This document shows, one piece after another, positions 19,936-29,426 of a DNA stretch of 29,426 nt. The notes beneath the pieces were generated by a model that saw only the letters and a list, made by a program, of their open reading frames with translations, was not told where the DNA came from and did no database searches. This DNA comes from Paramacrobiotus richtersi (Eukaryota > Tardigrada > Eutardigrada > Parachela > Macrobiotidae): positions 1 to 29,426 of the forward strand of contig JAQGAU010000384.1 of NCBI GenBank assembly GCA_034698045.1, read 5' to 3'. Numbering within the stretch: position 1 is the first letter of the stretch; each line of letters begins with the position of its first letter. The position numbers and the translations under genes were made by a program.

Positions 19936-22560
19936 TATGTATATAGACTGACATTGTTTTATGTAGATAATTGAATCGTAATTTTTATGCAGCAAAAAAC
20001 CAGGAATTACTTTCAGCTGAAAACGCTAATTCTTTGCCCTACGGCAATTAATCTGAAACGTGCACGCGGTAAAACATAGCAACATAAATACTGTACAGTT
20101 TCGAATGTCAATATTGCCCGGAAGTGAAACTGATCAGCACCGAAAATGTTTTACATAAAAATACAAGGCCAAAATATGTTCAACATCCATCGCAAATAGT
20201 GATTAAAAAACTAAGCTAAGGTAACGCTTTATTAACTTGTTAACAATATAAAATGTGGGACCTATCAATGAGGAATAAATCGGTATGTGAGTATACCTAC
20301 TATTATTTTTAGAAAGGTATGCGTGTTTTTCGATAGTGCACCACGATAATAAATTATTTATTAGTTTATTATTTTATGTTATTTCATGTTTTATTAGTTT
20401 ATTTTATGTTTATTATCTTTTTATGTTATTTTATGTTTTATTAATTTATTTTATGTTTGCTGTTCTATTATTTTATTCTATTGTTGACGTTACAACGTTA
20501 AGTACATCTCTATTTTTGCGCGTTAATTTCAGGTTCTTTGCTATTTTAGCCATTAACCCTTTTACTTGCACATTACGGTAAAACGGGAAGATACGCTGTC
20601 ATGAAGAAATAAACTTGTCGAAAATCTACGCATGTGTACGAACCACAAAATGCTACCGTGTATAAATTTAACTTTTACAACCTGTTTTACTTCTCCACTG
20701 ATAATTATGCGAAACAGTTAACGTCCCATCAAATTGAATTTTATTACACTTATAACCGTAAGAATTAAACCGCTGCAAGCGTATAGCACGACGAACGGAA
20801 ACAAACGTGTTATCCAGCGTGCTTTTCGAACGAATGACACGAAAATTATGATTTCGACAATTGGAGAAGTATGGTTTTACCAAAAAGGATATCATTATAC
20901 AGATAATCAGAATTTTTAGAAATTTTGTTGTTAAAAGATGTTAAAAGTATAACAAGCGATACCAGAGTAAGACTGTTCATAATACTCTATCTTTTAAAAA
21001 CGAAGTATATGTTTGTCCTGAAGTATCAACAAAAACATTTGCAAGAAATTGGTAGAATCAGGAAAAACAGACGTAAACCGCGATGTAAATTTATTTATAA
21101 ATTATTAAATCATTTATATTTTATGAATAATTTTGTAAATATTTATGTACATTTTAGTATTATTATGTATATTCCATTACATAAATTTGAAATAATTTAT
21201 AAATTAATTATTTCGTAAACTTTTGGTAGAGCACCCTTTTACCTGCGCGAACGGCAACGACGCTTATAATCCCAGCGGAAAATCACACTAGAGCACTCAG
21301 AGTATGCTGTCAGCATATACAATTCCTTTTCCTGAAAATGTCGATTCTATTAAAAACCACCACACCGTCGAATTAGCTTATACAGGTATTACAGGAAGCA
21401 GCATCACAAATCCCAGTCGAAGAATAACCGGCATTAAACAGAGTGCTTCGTTATATTTTTGTATAAGCTAGCACACAGTTCACCGGCGGAACGTGCACGT
21501 GAAATGAACAACAGTGCCTGGTGGCAGCAGAAACTGGTAGTGGTGGTAATAACAGGAATACCATCAGTCTACTAATCATACTGCCGGTTTGGCAAGTATC
21601 TACGTATTCCCGTTTTCATAGGTGACCTTAAAGGAACCAGCTCCTGTGCACTCGTTGAGACATTCTGGAGAAAAAGGGATAATTACGATCAGGATACCGG
21701 GGACAACGTTGGCGTATACAAAACACTCGACATTGATAATTTTGTGAATAACATCCAGGATGAAAAGTATATATCGAATAGTACGATTTGACAACGCATT
21801 TGAGCAGAAAATTCACCAAAAAGCCCCATAGAAGAATACTGTTACGTAATGCTGACACATCGGTCAGGTGTGGTATGGACATCAGTGATTTATAATTTAA
21901 AGGTTCTGCACTTTTGATAACCATCATAAATTATGGATAATTTGATAGTGCCCTCCTGTATCGTTTGGCATCATTATAGTTCACTTTCGCTAATGGAATT
22001 TTACGTACATGCATTGGTTTTGGTATACAATATATCACTGTAGGCGAAGAAAAATAGATAGATAATTTAATTTTTAACAATATTGTGTTTCATGTATAGA
22101 AAATGTATCGCGTGGATGTGAGCGCAACGTGCAAGCGTATTGGATCGTGAATTATATGCATAATATGGTGCTGGATTGCACATTAAATTTTCAGCAGACT
22201 AGTAATGCACTGTCCTGGATATGTGTTACTGGGAATAACTTTGTGCAGTTCTGTACCCGCATCAAACGTATGTGTAAAACACTAAATTATGCATAAGCGT
22301 CTGACCGAATTGTGTTAGAATTTTCTGTGTTCCGCGCTGGCTAGTTAAATCTTTAAGTAAGTACATATTTGACATTGTATAGTTACAATAAAAATACAAT
22401 ACTCAAAGTAGATATTGGTACAAAGTACATATTGACTGGTATGCAATTAAAACCTGGCGGCTTTCTGAAAACGATGAAAAATTCCCAAAAAAATAAATAT
22501 TTACTGTAAGTAACTCGAGACGCAAAATGGGCGGGGCTAACGCAGTGAGAAAAGTGTTAA
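19936..22560. other. AT-rich spacer upstream of the GPCR gene
   Basis: No gene I can support. It includes a TTATTTTATG low-complexity run (about 20,345-20,470) and several short plus-strand frames of Lys/Ile/Tyr-rich, AT-driven composition (20,734-21,218). At 21,794-21,600 a minus-strand frame with more balanced codons reads NVECFVYANVVPGILIVIIP, then SPECLNECTGAG; it starts only at TTG and has no clear splice sites. Confidence 0.4.
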
Positions 22561-22569
22561 TTTGATTAT

Positions 22570-22791
22570 ATGCTGATACTACTGATAGCTCAGCTTTACT
22601 ATAACAGCATCATTTGCAAATTAAGAAAAACGTGGGATGGGTTTAAATTTGTTTCGTTTAATATGCACGATTCGGAAATCTTCGATCGTATTCAACAAAT
22701 TACTAATTTATTACATATTGCTTCCCAAATCGATGGCAATTATTTTACGGTATACTTCCGCGTAGCGCCAGTGTTGGAAAGTATGTTCTAA
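22570..22791 (+). other. Orphan open frame, possible exon
   Basis: A 73-codon plus-strand frame in AT-rich spacer reads KTWDGFKFVSFNMHDSEIF and later IDGNYFTVYFRVAPVLESM. The amino-acid mix is more protein-like than neighbouring chance frames. A CAG acceptor-like site precedes SIICK, and a GTATGT donor-like site lies in the last codons. I recognise no family and see no joined exon. Confidence 0.2.
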
Positions 22792-22799
22792 ATACTTCT

Positions 22800-23212
22800 A
22801 CTGTTACAAGGTAATGCATGTGGCAAGATTATAAACAGTTCGTTACGTAATTAAAATTTAATTATACATGTAATATTAAAAAATAAAAAATAAATAATAA
22901 TTTTTAAAAAAATAATTAAAATTAGTATTCTGAAATAGAGAATTTTGATTAAATTTAATAAAATAATACAAAAGTCCATTAATATTATCTTCGTAATTTA
23001 CGGGAAAAGAACAGACGCATTTTTTGCACCACAATTTTATTAAAATGAAGTTGGCGTAATTTCGGCGCCATGTTATATACTGTAACTATCAGTCATCCAG
23101 AGAAAACACCAACATTTGGCTCACCCACGTCACGTTTATTTAAAGCAAAAACAACGAATATACTAGACCGTCTAGTCTAGACGTGGTCTGTTTCAGAACT
23201 AATTAGCCTACT
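22800..23212. other. 3' flank of the unknown gene
   Basis: Very AT-rich to about 22,990. A minus-strand AATAAA (plus TTTATT at 23135-23140) lies about 75 bp beyond the stop of the gene at 23213 and is a fair polyadenylation signal. An inverted repeat TAGACCGTCTAGTCTAGACG surrounds 23164-23183. Confidence 0.4.
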
Positions 23213-24627
23213 TTATGGATGATAAAAATTACGCAGCTGATGTTGTCGGCGGGTGAGATAAGCTGCATAGCGCAGACTGGGCAGGATCACTCGGTGGTTT
23301 TTCCCGTTTCTCTCATTCTCCACCACGGTTAAGCGCTCAATTAGGCGTGCCAGCTCGTCCTTGGATAATCGCTTATCTGCGGAAGAACCGGAATAAAAAT
23401 CATAATTAAAATAAAAATTATAAGAAAAATCACAAACGAATACCACATGTACATATTAAAAATAAATCAATACACAGGACGTAAAAGCTCATTTAAATTA
23501 TACACATACGTTTGTAACAATGACTCCCGCAGCCCACATTTCTGCTAATTTATTATATTTCTCATTTCACATTTTTTTCTGTTTGTTGTTTCTTAAATTT
23601 GATTTTTTATCATTTTTCCGATTGCATAAAATTATATGCTACAGAAAATATGTTTCTGTGTTATGCAGGTTATAATAATAAAATACAAAAAATTTACAAA
23701 GTCAATAATAAATTGTAATAAATCATCAAGTCGCTTACTCTTGCTTCGGAACGAGCAAATCAGCCCGCTCTTGACCGGCTCCGCTTCACCATCCGAATCG
23801 CTGACACACCGCTGACCAAGGGCTACAGGGTGACCTTTGTCGACAGCGGCCAACTGGCGCACTTCCGGCGGTGGTTTGCAGTGAGTGGAATGGGCGCCGG
23901 CGGGAATCGGTCGTATGGCTTTACCGATGGTCGACACGAAATGCTCGAAACGGGACGATTCTGTAGATCACGGCAATACTGTGCATAATGTACCAGTACC
24001 ACGTAGGTATTACTTTGCAGTGTGACTGTAATAATCAGCACTATAATATCAATAAAGTAATAACTTTATTGATTTATAAAATACTTTATAAAAGTAATAG
24101 TTTTATTGATTTTCGTTCTTTTAGCATTAGAATACACAACAAAAGAAACTTTCTATAAAACGCTAAATATAAAGTAATGATAATAAGATATAAAAGTAGC
24201 ACTTTTATTGATTTTCGTTCTTTTATCATTTGAATACATAAAACAAGAAACTTCTTTCATACAACGCTAAATATAAAATAATGATAATAAGATATAAAAG
24301 TAACACTTGTACTGATTTTCGTTCTTTTATCATTATAATACATAAAAACAGCAGTTTTTATATAAAACGCTTAATATAAAATAGCGATAACAAGAGCAAA
24401 AAGAAAACGGTAATTTTTCTAACTTTTTAACGCACAAAATATGAGCATATGATGTATGTACAGTACATCTGATATAATTTTATATCTGGAGTACCTGGAT
24501 AACTTTGTACAGTGGCCAGATCCGCTACCGACGATGCTGAAGTGCCGCACTGGCGTTCCGCCGGCAGTTGGGGATTCTTGACTGCAGTATCGTTGGATGC
24601 CTTACTGGATTTCTTACCGAATTTCAT
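23213..24627 (-). CDS. Uncharacterised basic protein, 172 aa, three exons
   Basis: Exons 24627..24495, 23960..23739 and 23376..23213 join in phase 1 and 1 with donors GTACTC and GTAAGC and acceptors CTACAG and CCGCAG. I do not recognise the family. The N-terminus is Lys/Ser-rich (MKFGKKSSKASN) with no signal peptide or membrane segment. The middle has HCKPPPEVRQLAAVDKGH and an acidic SDSDGEAEP patch. The C-terminal exon is a probable helix (LSKDELARLIERLTVVENER) followed by a basic end (YLTRRQHQLRNFYHP). The composition suggests a soluble intracellular protein; this is inference. The frame is open for 24 codons before the ATG without another ATG, so an upstream exon is possible. It lies 1 kb downstream of the Lifeguard gene, same strand. 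Confidence 0.6.
24089..24400. repeat. Tandem repeat of about 103 bp, three units, in an intron
   Basis: Units start with TAAAAGTA near 24089, 24191 and 24295, followed by TTGATTTTCGTTCTTTTA.CATT, AATACA.AAAA and AACGCTAAATATAAA.TAATGATAA. The array fills much of the first intron of the unknown gene (24494-23961). Confidence 0.7.
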
Positions 24628-25606
24628 GGCTGATACTTGGTGATCTCCCGCTTTGCGGACATTGGCTTGCGTCAAATTGACCGTAGGATATTGCAACACA
24701 TTTTTCTTGACATTTCAGTGACGGATATTACATGGGTATTTTGTGCAATTTTTGTACGCGTTGGTCAGAAAGATAATTTTGATGTTTTGGGATTTTTAAA
24801 GCCGGCAAGATCACCTTGCCACATTGTTGTGAAGAGGTCAAATTTATCACGATTAAGTAACCTAGAAACACTGTGTGGATCAACAGATAACAGGGGCAAT
24901 CGGTTTTGAGTCTTTCGATGTCAAACTGAATAACGAACAAAATAATAATTATTTAGAATATTAAAATTATAGTACTATTAAAACAATAAAACAATCGTAA
25001 CGTTGCTATTTTTTTATTATCTCAACTTTTTTAAACTTATTTTTATTTATTTTTATTATATTTATTTTTATTACTTCACGTGCTAACACGGGAATCAACG
25101 AGAAAGCATTATTAAAATAAAAATTTAAATATTAAGAATGATATAATCAGAAATCAAAAAAAGAGAGTGAAACGTCGAAATAAAATCAAATATGATTTAT
25201 GTATTTATATTGGTATTTTTATTATACAAAAAACACGAGAGACAACGAAACACCAACCAGAACACTTTAATAAGAAAACAATATAAGCGTGTTGATTTTT
25301 GATTAGTATACCGTGGAAATGCGCCAAGTAAAAACCAAAAAACACAACATAACATGACATATGAATCACTAGCCACAACACCAATCAAGAAATAAATCTG
25401 TGCCAAATTTCTTTGGGGTTCGACGCGAAGCATTCTGCAGCAAAATGTGTTCCTATTAATATTCAATCATCGACTAGTTAAAGTGGATAAAAAAAACACG
25501 TCCAAATGATGGAACGAAATAACCAGCAAAAAAAGAGAGATTATTTCGAAGGGAAATAGAGCCTGTTTTCGAGTCCGGATAAAACGCAGGAAAAGCGGAG
25601 ATGTGC
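24628..25606. other. Spacer between the unknown gene and the Lifeguard gene
   Basis: AT-rich. A minus-strand frame at 24940-24728 (VIQFDIERLKTDCPCYLLIH) might be an upstream exon of the unknown gene, but I find no matching splice pair. A minus-strand AATAAA at 25223-25218 may serve the Lifeguard transcript, 384 bp past its stop. Confidence 0.35.
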
Positions 25607-28463
25607 TCATCGGTTGGAGCTGCCGATGATGGACAGGATGTAGATGAACATGTTGACCACTACAACAAAACACCGTTCAGCAATTTAAACAGCGTACACC
25701 ACAAAAATCAGTTAAAATATTACAACGTTTTAGTGAATCGGTTTTTATAGGAAAAACTAATAAAGAAAATAAATCACAAAAATAAAGTAAAGTAAAAAAT
25801 ATAATAAAGAAAATTTGTCAAAAAAAAGTAAAGAAAATACATAAAAAAACGAAGTAAAATCTAATTACGAAAATTTCATACAAAATAAAGTAAAATAACA
25901 ACAATATTATTCAGACACTATAATTATCACAAACAATGAAGTACAAATATATATTTAAGAAAAATCTCTCAACATATCAAAAGTCGAAATTTTAACAGTA
26001 ACAGGACAGCCAGTTAACTCTCGTCAAGTGCTTCTAAGAAAACATATAACAAAAAAATAAAATAACACGAATTTTGAAAGATTCTCGAATCCCGACCACA
26101 CTGGAACACAGGACAGTGTGAAAACCGACAGTCAAAAGGAAACCACTTGACCTTGATAAAGTTTATCGCGCTTATGCCGTGATTAAATGATCGTAAAGAT
26201 TCAGCATGCTTACCGTCCAGATAGAGGTTCAGTGCCGCGAAAATGTACTCCTCGGGTGAGATGGAGTATTTATGATTACCGCCCAGCATCAGCTGGGTAT
26301 CGAACACCAGATACTGCAAAAAAAAGTATTCAGTTCCCTTGCATACATGGAAGAACAAAAAAAACACGGCTTCCTAACTTTCACTTTTTTTCTCAAAATG
26401 GCAGCCTCAAATAGATATAAGAATTAAACATTTCTCGTGGAGTAACCGATGAAATCATCGGTTTTCAGTACATAAAGTATTTCGCTTGCTTTTTCAAACC
26501 ATAACCAGGTAACTGAAACAAACATCAGATTTAGTAATAAAATTTCTTTGAATTATTTTAACAAATATTTTATTCTGAATACTTTAAAACAATTTAATAT
26601 AACTGACGTAATTAATTATTAATTTCAAATCTTTATGGCAGTCATTCAAACGCTATTCTAGACGGAGGTATCAAGGTGAAAAAATATTCCCGTAAATTCC
26701 TCAACCGTCTCAACACCGACTTACGAATCCAAAGAGCAGCGCTCCCAACGACGAATACACAATGTTGAGGACCTTGCCGCCGCGGGCGCCGGTAATCCCC
26801 GCAATGATCCCAAAGAGCACAAACACCACCAGCATGACCAGCAGCATCCCGCCCATGGTGGTGAAGTCATACTTGGTCTGCATGGCGAACAGGGTCAGGG
26901 CCAGACACACGGCGCCGGTGATGCCCACGGCCAACAACACCTCGTTAACGTTGTAGTAACTGTTATCCCAAATCAAACGAAAAAACGGTTATTAGTCAAT
27001 ATGAAGAGGATACTCTGTTACAGCAACATACAGGTGTACAACAGCAGACTCAAATGTCGATATTTAGCTGTACAGAACGTACTTTAATCGGCAAAAAACA
27101 CAAAAAATGAGACATGTTTTTTAAATTTTTGCCGATTATGTAGAATATTTTGAGTGCAATTGTAATTTTTAATTAAAATTTCAAATATGCAGAATCGTCG
27201 AACTTGTCAGATTGTAAGAGCAGTAAACTTTAGTCTAGTATATCTGTAATATTGAAATCGGCTGGTTTCGGCTTATGCTTGCCTTCGGTTTGAGAAGTTA
27301 TTAGATAAAATGCATCAGTTAAACACAACAGAAATTCGATGTGCACGCTGTTCAAAGCCAAGGAAACAATAAATCGATCTGCGCAAAACTGATGCATACC
27401 TGGCAATGGAGCCCAACATCCATGATTCACACAGTGTCTGAAATTAAAACAAAAATAAATACATATAAAAATACATATAAAAATAAATACATATAAAAAT
27501 ACATATAAAATAAATATAAAACAAATTTAAATTAAATTAGTATGTTGCGCTGATGACGATTTACAGGATTTATGATTTACCATAAACCAGAAATAACATT
27601 TTTACAGAAACTTTACATACATAAACAAAACTTCAGATGTGTGAACTTCAATAATCATTCCGAAAAATCTAATATGTCTGTGTGCAAAGCGCTTCACTTA
27701 CAAACAGTCCCAAGATGATGAAATTCCATGGCGCTTTCCGACGCATATTCTCGCAGCATGCCAGGACCAGAATCAGGACAAACGTCGTCACCCTACACCG
27801 CCGTACAACCGACACTGTAAACTACCCGAAAAATGTAAAAAATACAAAAAGATTACATGGCGGCGATCATCATTCCCTGGTTCCTGCGGGAGAACATGGC
27901 GACATCTTCCCTGTAAAGAGAACAAATGCTTAAACCGGAATGAGCTTACGTCGGACGAGACGTACTGGTAGATAAAGAGGGCGATAAACCCCACTGTAAC
28001 GATCAACTGCGCCGATAGAATGGAGTACACCTTCCGGATGAAGCCTGAAAAATCGTCAAAAAAATGATTTAGTAAATTGATTCTGGTGTCAAGGCCATAA
28101 TTAGGTTGGCTGAATTGTCCAATAATTTGTGTAATAATTTAGGAATTTTGTAGATGATATACTATTTTGTTATTTTAATTTTTCTATAATTAACTGTTTA
28201 ATTTGTATAATAAATAATTTAAATTAAATAAATGATAAATCTGAAAGCTCTGATGGGAAACAAATTGGCACACAACATTAACAATTAATACAGAAAAAAC
28301 ACGCTTTTAAATTATGATGATAATAATTTATAATTAGTATCAATTTGATTTTGTCTTATGAATTTATGATTATCGTACCCAGACGGATGGATTTGTCGGA
28401 GAACTGGAACTCTCCAAATCCATTTCCCAGCTCCGCGTTATCATCATACTTGTATGAGGACAT
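25607..28463 (-). CDS. Lifeguard family protein (TMBIM / Bax inhibitor-1 superfamily)
   Basis: Eight exons join in phase to 244 aa: 28463..28379, 28044..27966, 27910..27857, 27792..27702, 27437..27400, 26959..26725, 26313..26214 and 25659..25607. All donors are GT and acceptors AG. Members sit in ER, Golgi or related membranes, form Ca2+ leak channels and dampen cell death (family knowledge). Seen: FIRKVYSILSAQLIVTV at the first helix; seven hydrophobic segments; APWNFIILGLFTLCESWMLG; LLAVGITGAVCLALTLFAMQ with TKYDFT, typical of the GRINA/FAIM2 branch; VFDTQLM with Asp199; SPEEYIFAALNLYLD with Asp227. The two Asp are the expected pH-sensing pair. The cytosolic N-terminus is short (about 28 aa) and lacks the long Pro-rich arm of GRINA, so branch assignment stays open. 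A TTTTCAG at 28500-28494 suggests a 5' UTR intron. Confidence 0.93.
25740..25900. repeat. A-rich low-complexity tract in Lifeguard intron 7
   Basis: Loose repeats of AAAATAAAGTAAA and AAGTAAAGAAAAT within the intron 26213-25660. No coding signal. Confidence 0.6.
27452..27525. repeat. Microsatellite in Lifeguard intron 4
   Basis: AAATACATATAAAAATACAT-type units of about 26 bp, two to three copies, just upstream of the acceptor of exon 5 in transcription order. Confidence 0.7.
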
Positions 28464-28813
28464 GATGGAATGTTTTCAGATGAGACTGAGCGCCTGAAAA
28501 TGTACACGTAAGAACACTCAAGCATCCATATTGCCAGCTGGTACGGTCTGTACCCTACCCAAGGACTGCTATAATCCGTACTTAATCAAGAGGACTTTCT
28601 CCCCTTCCACAAAACACCGATCCCCGACAGATTTCCCCAAAGATAAGACGGAAAGACGAATGTAATAACAATAAACCAAGTGGAACTGGCTGATTGTGAA
28701 CAAAACAATGGATTATCTGCCAGACTAATTGTGAAGTATAGTGCGAATGTGGGCCTTCAGGCAAGGTGTGGAAATAGAACGAAAAATGGAAAAGTGGTCA
28801 TAGCTTCCGCCGA

Positions 28814-28821
28814 TGACGTCA
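28814..28821. promoter_or_regulatory. CRE/ATF palindrome upstream of the Lifeguard gene
   Basis: A full TGACGTCA palindrome, the cAMP-response/ATF-family site, lies 351 bp upstream of the start codon in a locally GC-richer patch (28,800-28,870) that is probably the promoter. Binding is inferred from the match only. Confidence 0.5.
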
Positions 28822-29107
28822 GATGAAGATAAAAGCTGCCGATAACCGCCCGCTTCGGCAGGGGACGCTATGGGAAGCGCAATAAGTTTCTGAAAACGCG
28901 GAAGTCAGGGAAAGTGAAAAGTCAGGGCACCGAGAACGAATTTTAAAGCAATTGGAAACTATAATAACAAATCTACAAGCTAGCTCCTACAATAACAACC
29001 GGTACATTATTAATTTTACCATAAATGCAACGATTTTTGATACTTATTTTTGAAATTGATTTTCATTCACGACGGAAGGAGCGGCAGACGCTATTCGACT
29101 CAGACCG

Positions 29108-29172
29108 AGTCGAACACTGTGCAGGGCTGAGCAACACCACGATTCCGAGTCGGAGCCGGATCTCGAGTCGTG
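29108..29172. promoter_or_regulatory. Cluster of CGAGTCG motifs in a probable divergent promoter
   Basis: CGAGTCG occurs three times (about 29109, 29144 and 29163) within 65 bp, and the first forms an inverted pair with CGACTC at 29094. The cluster is 45-110 bp upstream of the plus-strand TATA box at 29217. Confidence 0.4.
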
Positions 29173-29216
29173 ATGTAACGCGACGCACATGCGACGAGCG
29201 TTCATCGGCACTTGCC

Positions 29217-29224
29217 TATAAAAA
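29217..29224 (+). promoter_or_regulatory. Plus-strand TATA box of a gene leaving the window
   Basis: CCTATAAAAACC, with TTTTTCAGCG about 35 nt downstream as initiator (29247-29256). A donor-like AAG|GTGACT at 29318-29323 could end a 5' UTR exon. No ATG-led frame is visible before the window ends, so the gene is unknown. It would be head-to-head with the Lifeguard gene. Confidence 0.45.
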
Positions 29225-29426
29225 CCATCTGCCAGTTGCACCTCATTTTTCAGCGTCCTTGCTTTCCAGCGTCTGAGGATCTATTCTAAACTTTCTCGTG
29301 ATTTTCCCCAACAAAAAGGTGACTCCCCGATTGTTTCTTAGCAATATTTTAACAAGAAATTTAACCTTGGGTTTCTTTCCCTTTGTCTAGCTACCGTTTT
29401 AGTCATTGCCAAGGCTCATTTCCCCG

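Noticed and set aside
20734..21218. Two plus-strand frames (61 and 97 codons)
   Set aside because: Lys/Ile/Asn/Tyr-rich, AT-driven composition; no splice structure or motif.
27950..27965. Lifeguard exon 2 ending at GTAAGC (27949)
   Set aside because: It leaves exon 3 in a frame with no family resemblance. The GTACGT donor at 27965 gives FIYQEDVAMFSRRN, which fits.
1..29426. Prokaryotic operon, CRISPR array, tRNA genes
   Set aside because: Genes are interrupted by GT-AG introns and encode animal families. No direct-repeat/spacer array or tRNA-like B-box context was found on reading.

Overview
The window is nuclear DNA from an animal, most likely an invertebrate. The genes have several exons with GTAAGT/GTAAGC-type donors and introns from about 50 bp to 1.2 kb. 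Gene content is metazoan: secreted leucine-rich-repeat proteins, a peptide GPCR and a Lifeguard/TMBIM protein. The phylum cannot be fixed by reading alone; a small-genome ecdysozoan such as a tardigrade or crustacean is my guess. All genes I can support lie on the minus strand.

Region 1 (1-14,500, moderate GC) is a head-to-tail array of five related genes for small secreted LRR proteins. Each has three exons: signal peptide + LRRNT-like Cys motif + first repeats; last repeats + LRRCT; and a short, separately encoded acidic tail ending in or near NYDNFAQ. I found the third exon by comparing the copies: every copy keeps a GTAAGC donor inside the codon of the last LRRCT Cys, and four of five keep a TTTTCAG acceptor about 200 bp downstream. 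Copies 1, 2 and 5 are intact (374, 384 and 385 aa). Copy 3 has one frameshift. Copy 4 is a decayed pseudogene that has also lost its last acceptor. Every copy has the same TATA box about 55-80 bp upstream of the ATG and a conserved upstream block. Spacers share a repeat of about 500 bp whose left end reads as a protein tail on the opposite strand.

Region 2 (15,270-19,465) is a complete four-exon receptor of the TRH-receptor/EFLGamide-receptor type (405 aa), with all seven helices assembled from in-phase exons.

Region 3 (19.5-23.2 kb) is AT-rich, repeat-rich spacer with three families of degenerate tandem repeats nearby.

Region 4 (23.2-24.65 kb) is a three-exon gene for a basic 172-aa protein I do not recognise. 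Region 5 (25.6-28.46 kb) is a complete eight-exon Lifeguard (TMBIM/Bax-inhibitor-1 family) gene of 244 aa, with a CRE palindrome upstream. At the right edge a plus-strand TATA/initiator pair suggests a divergent gene that leaves the window.

No tRNA, rRNA, CRISPR array or intact transposon was seen.
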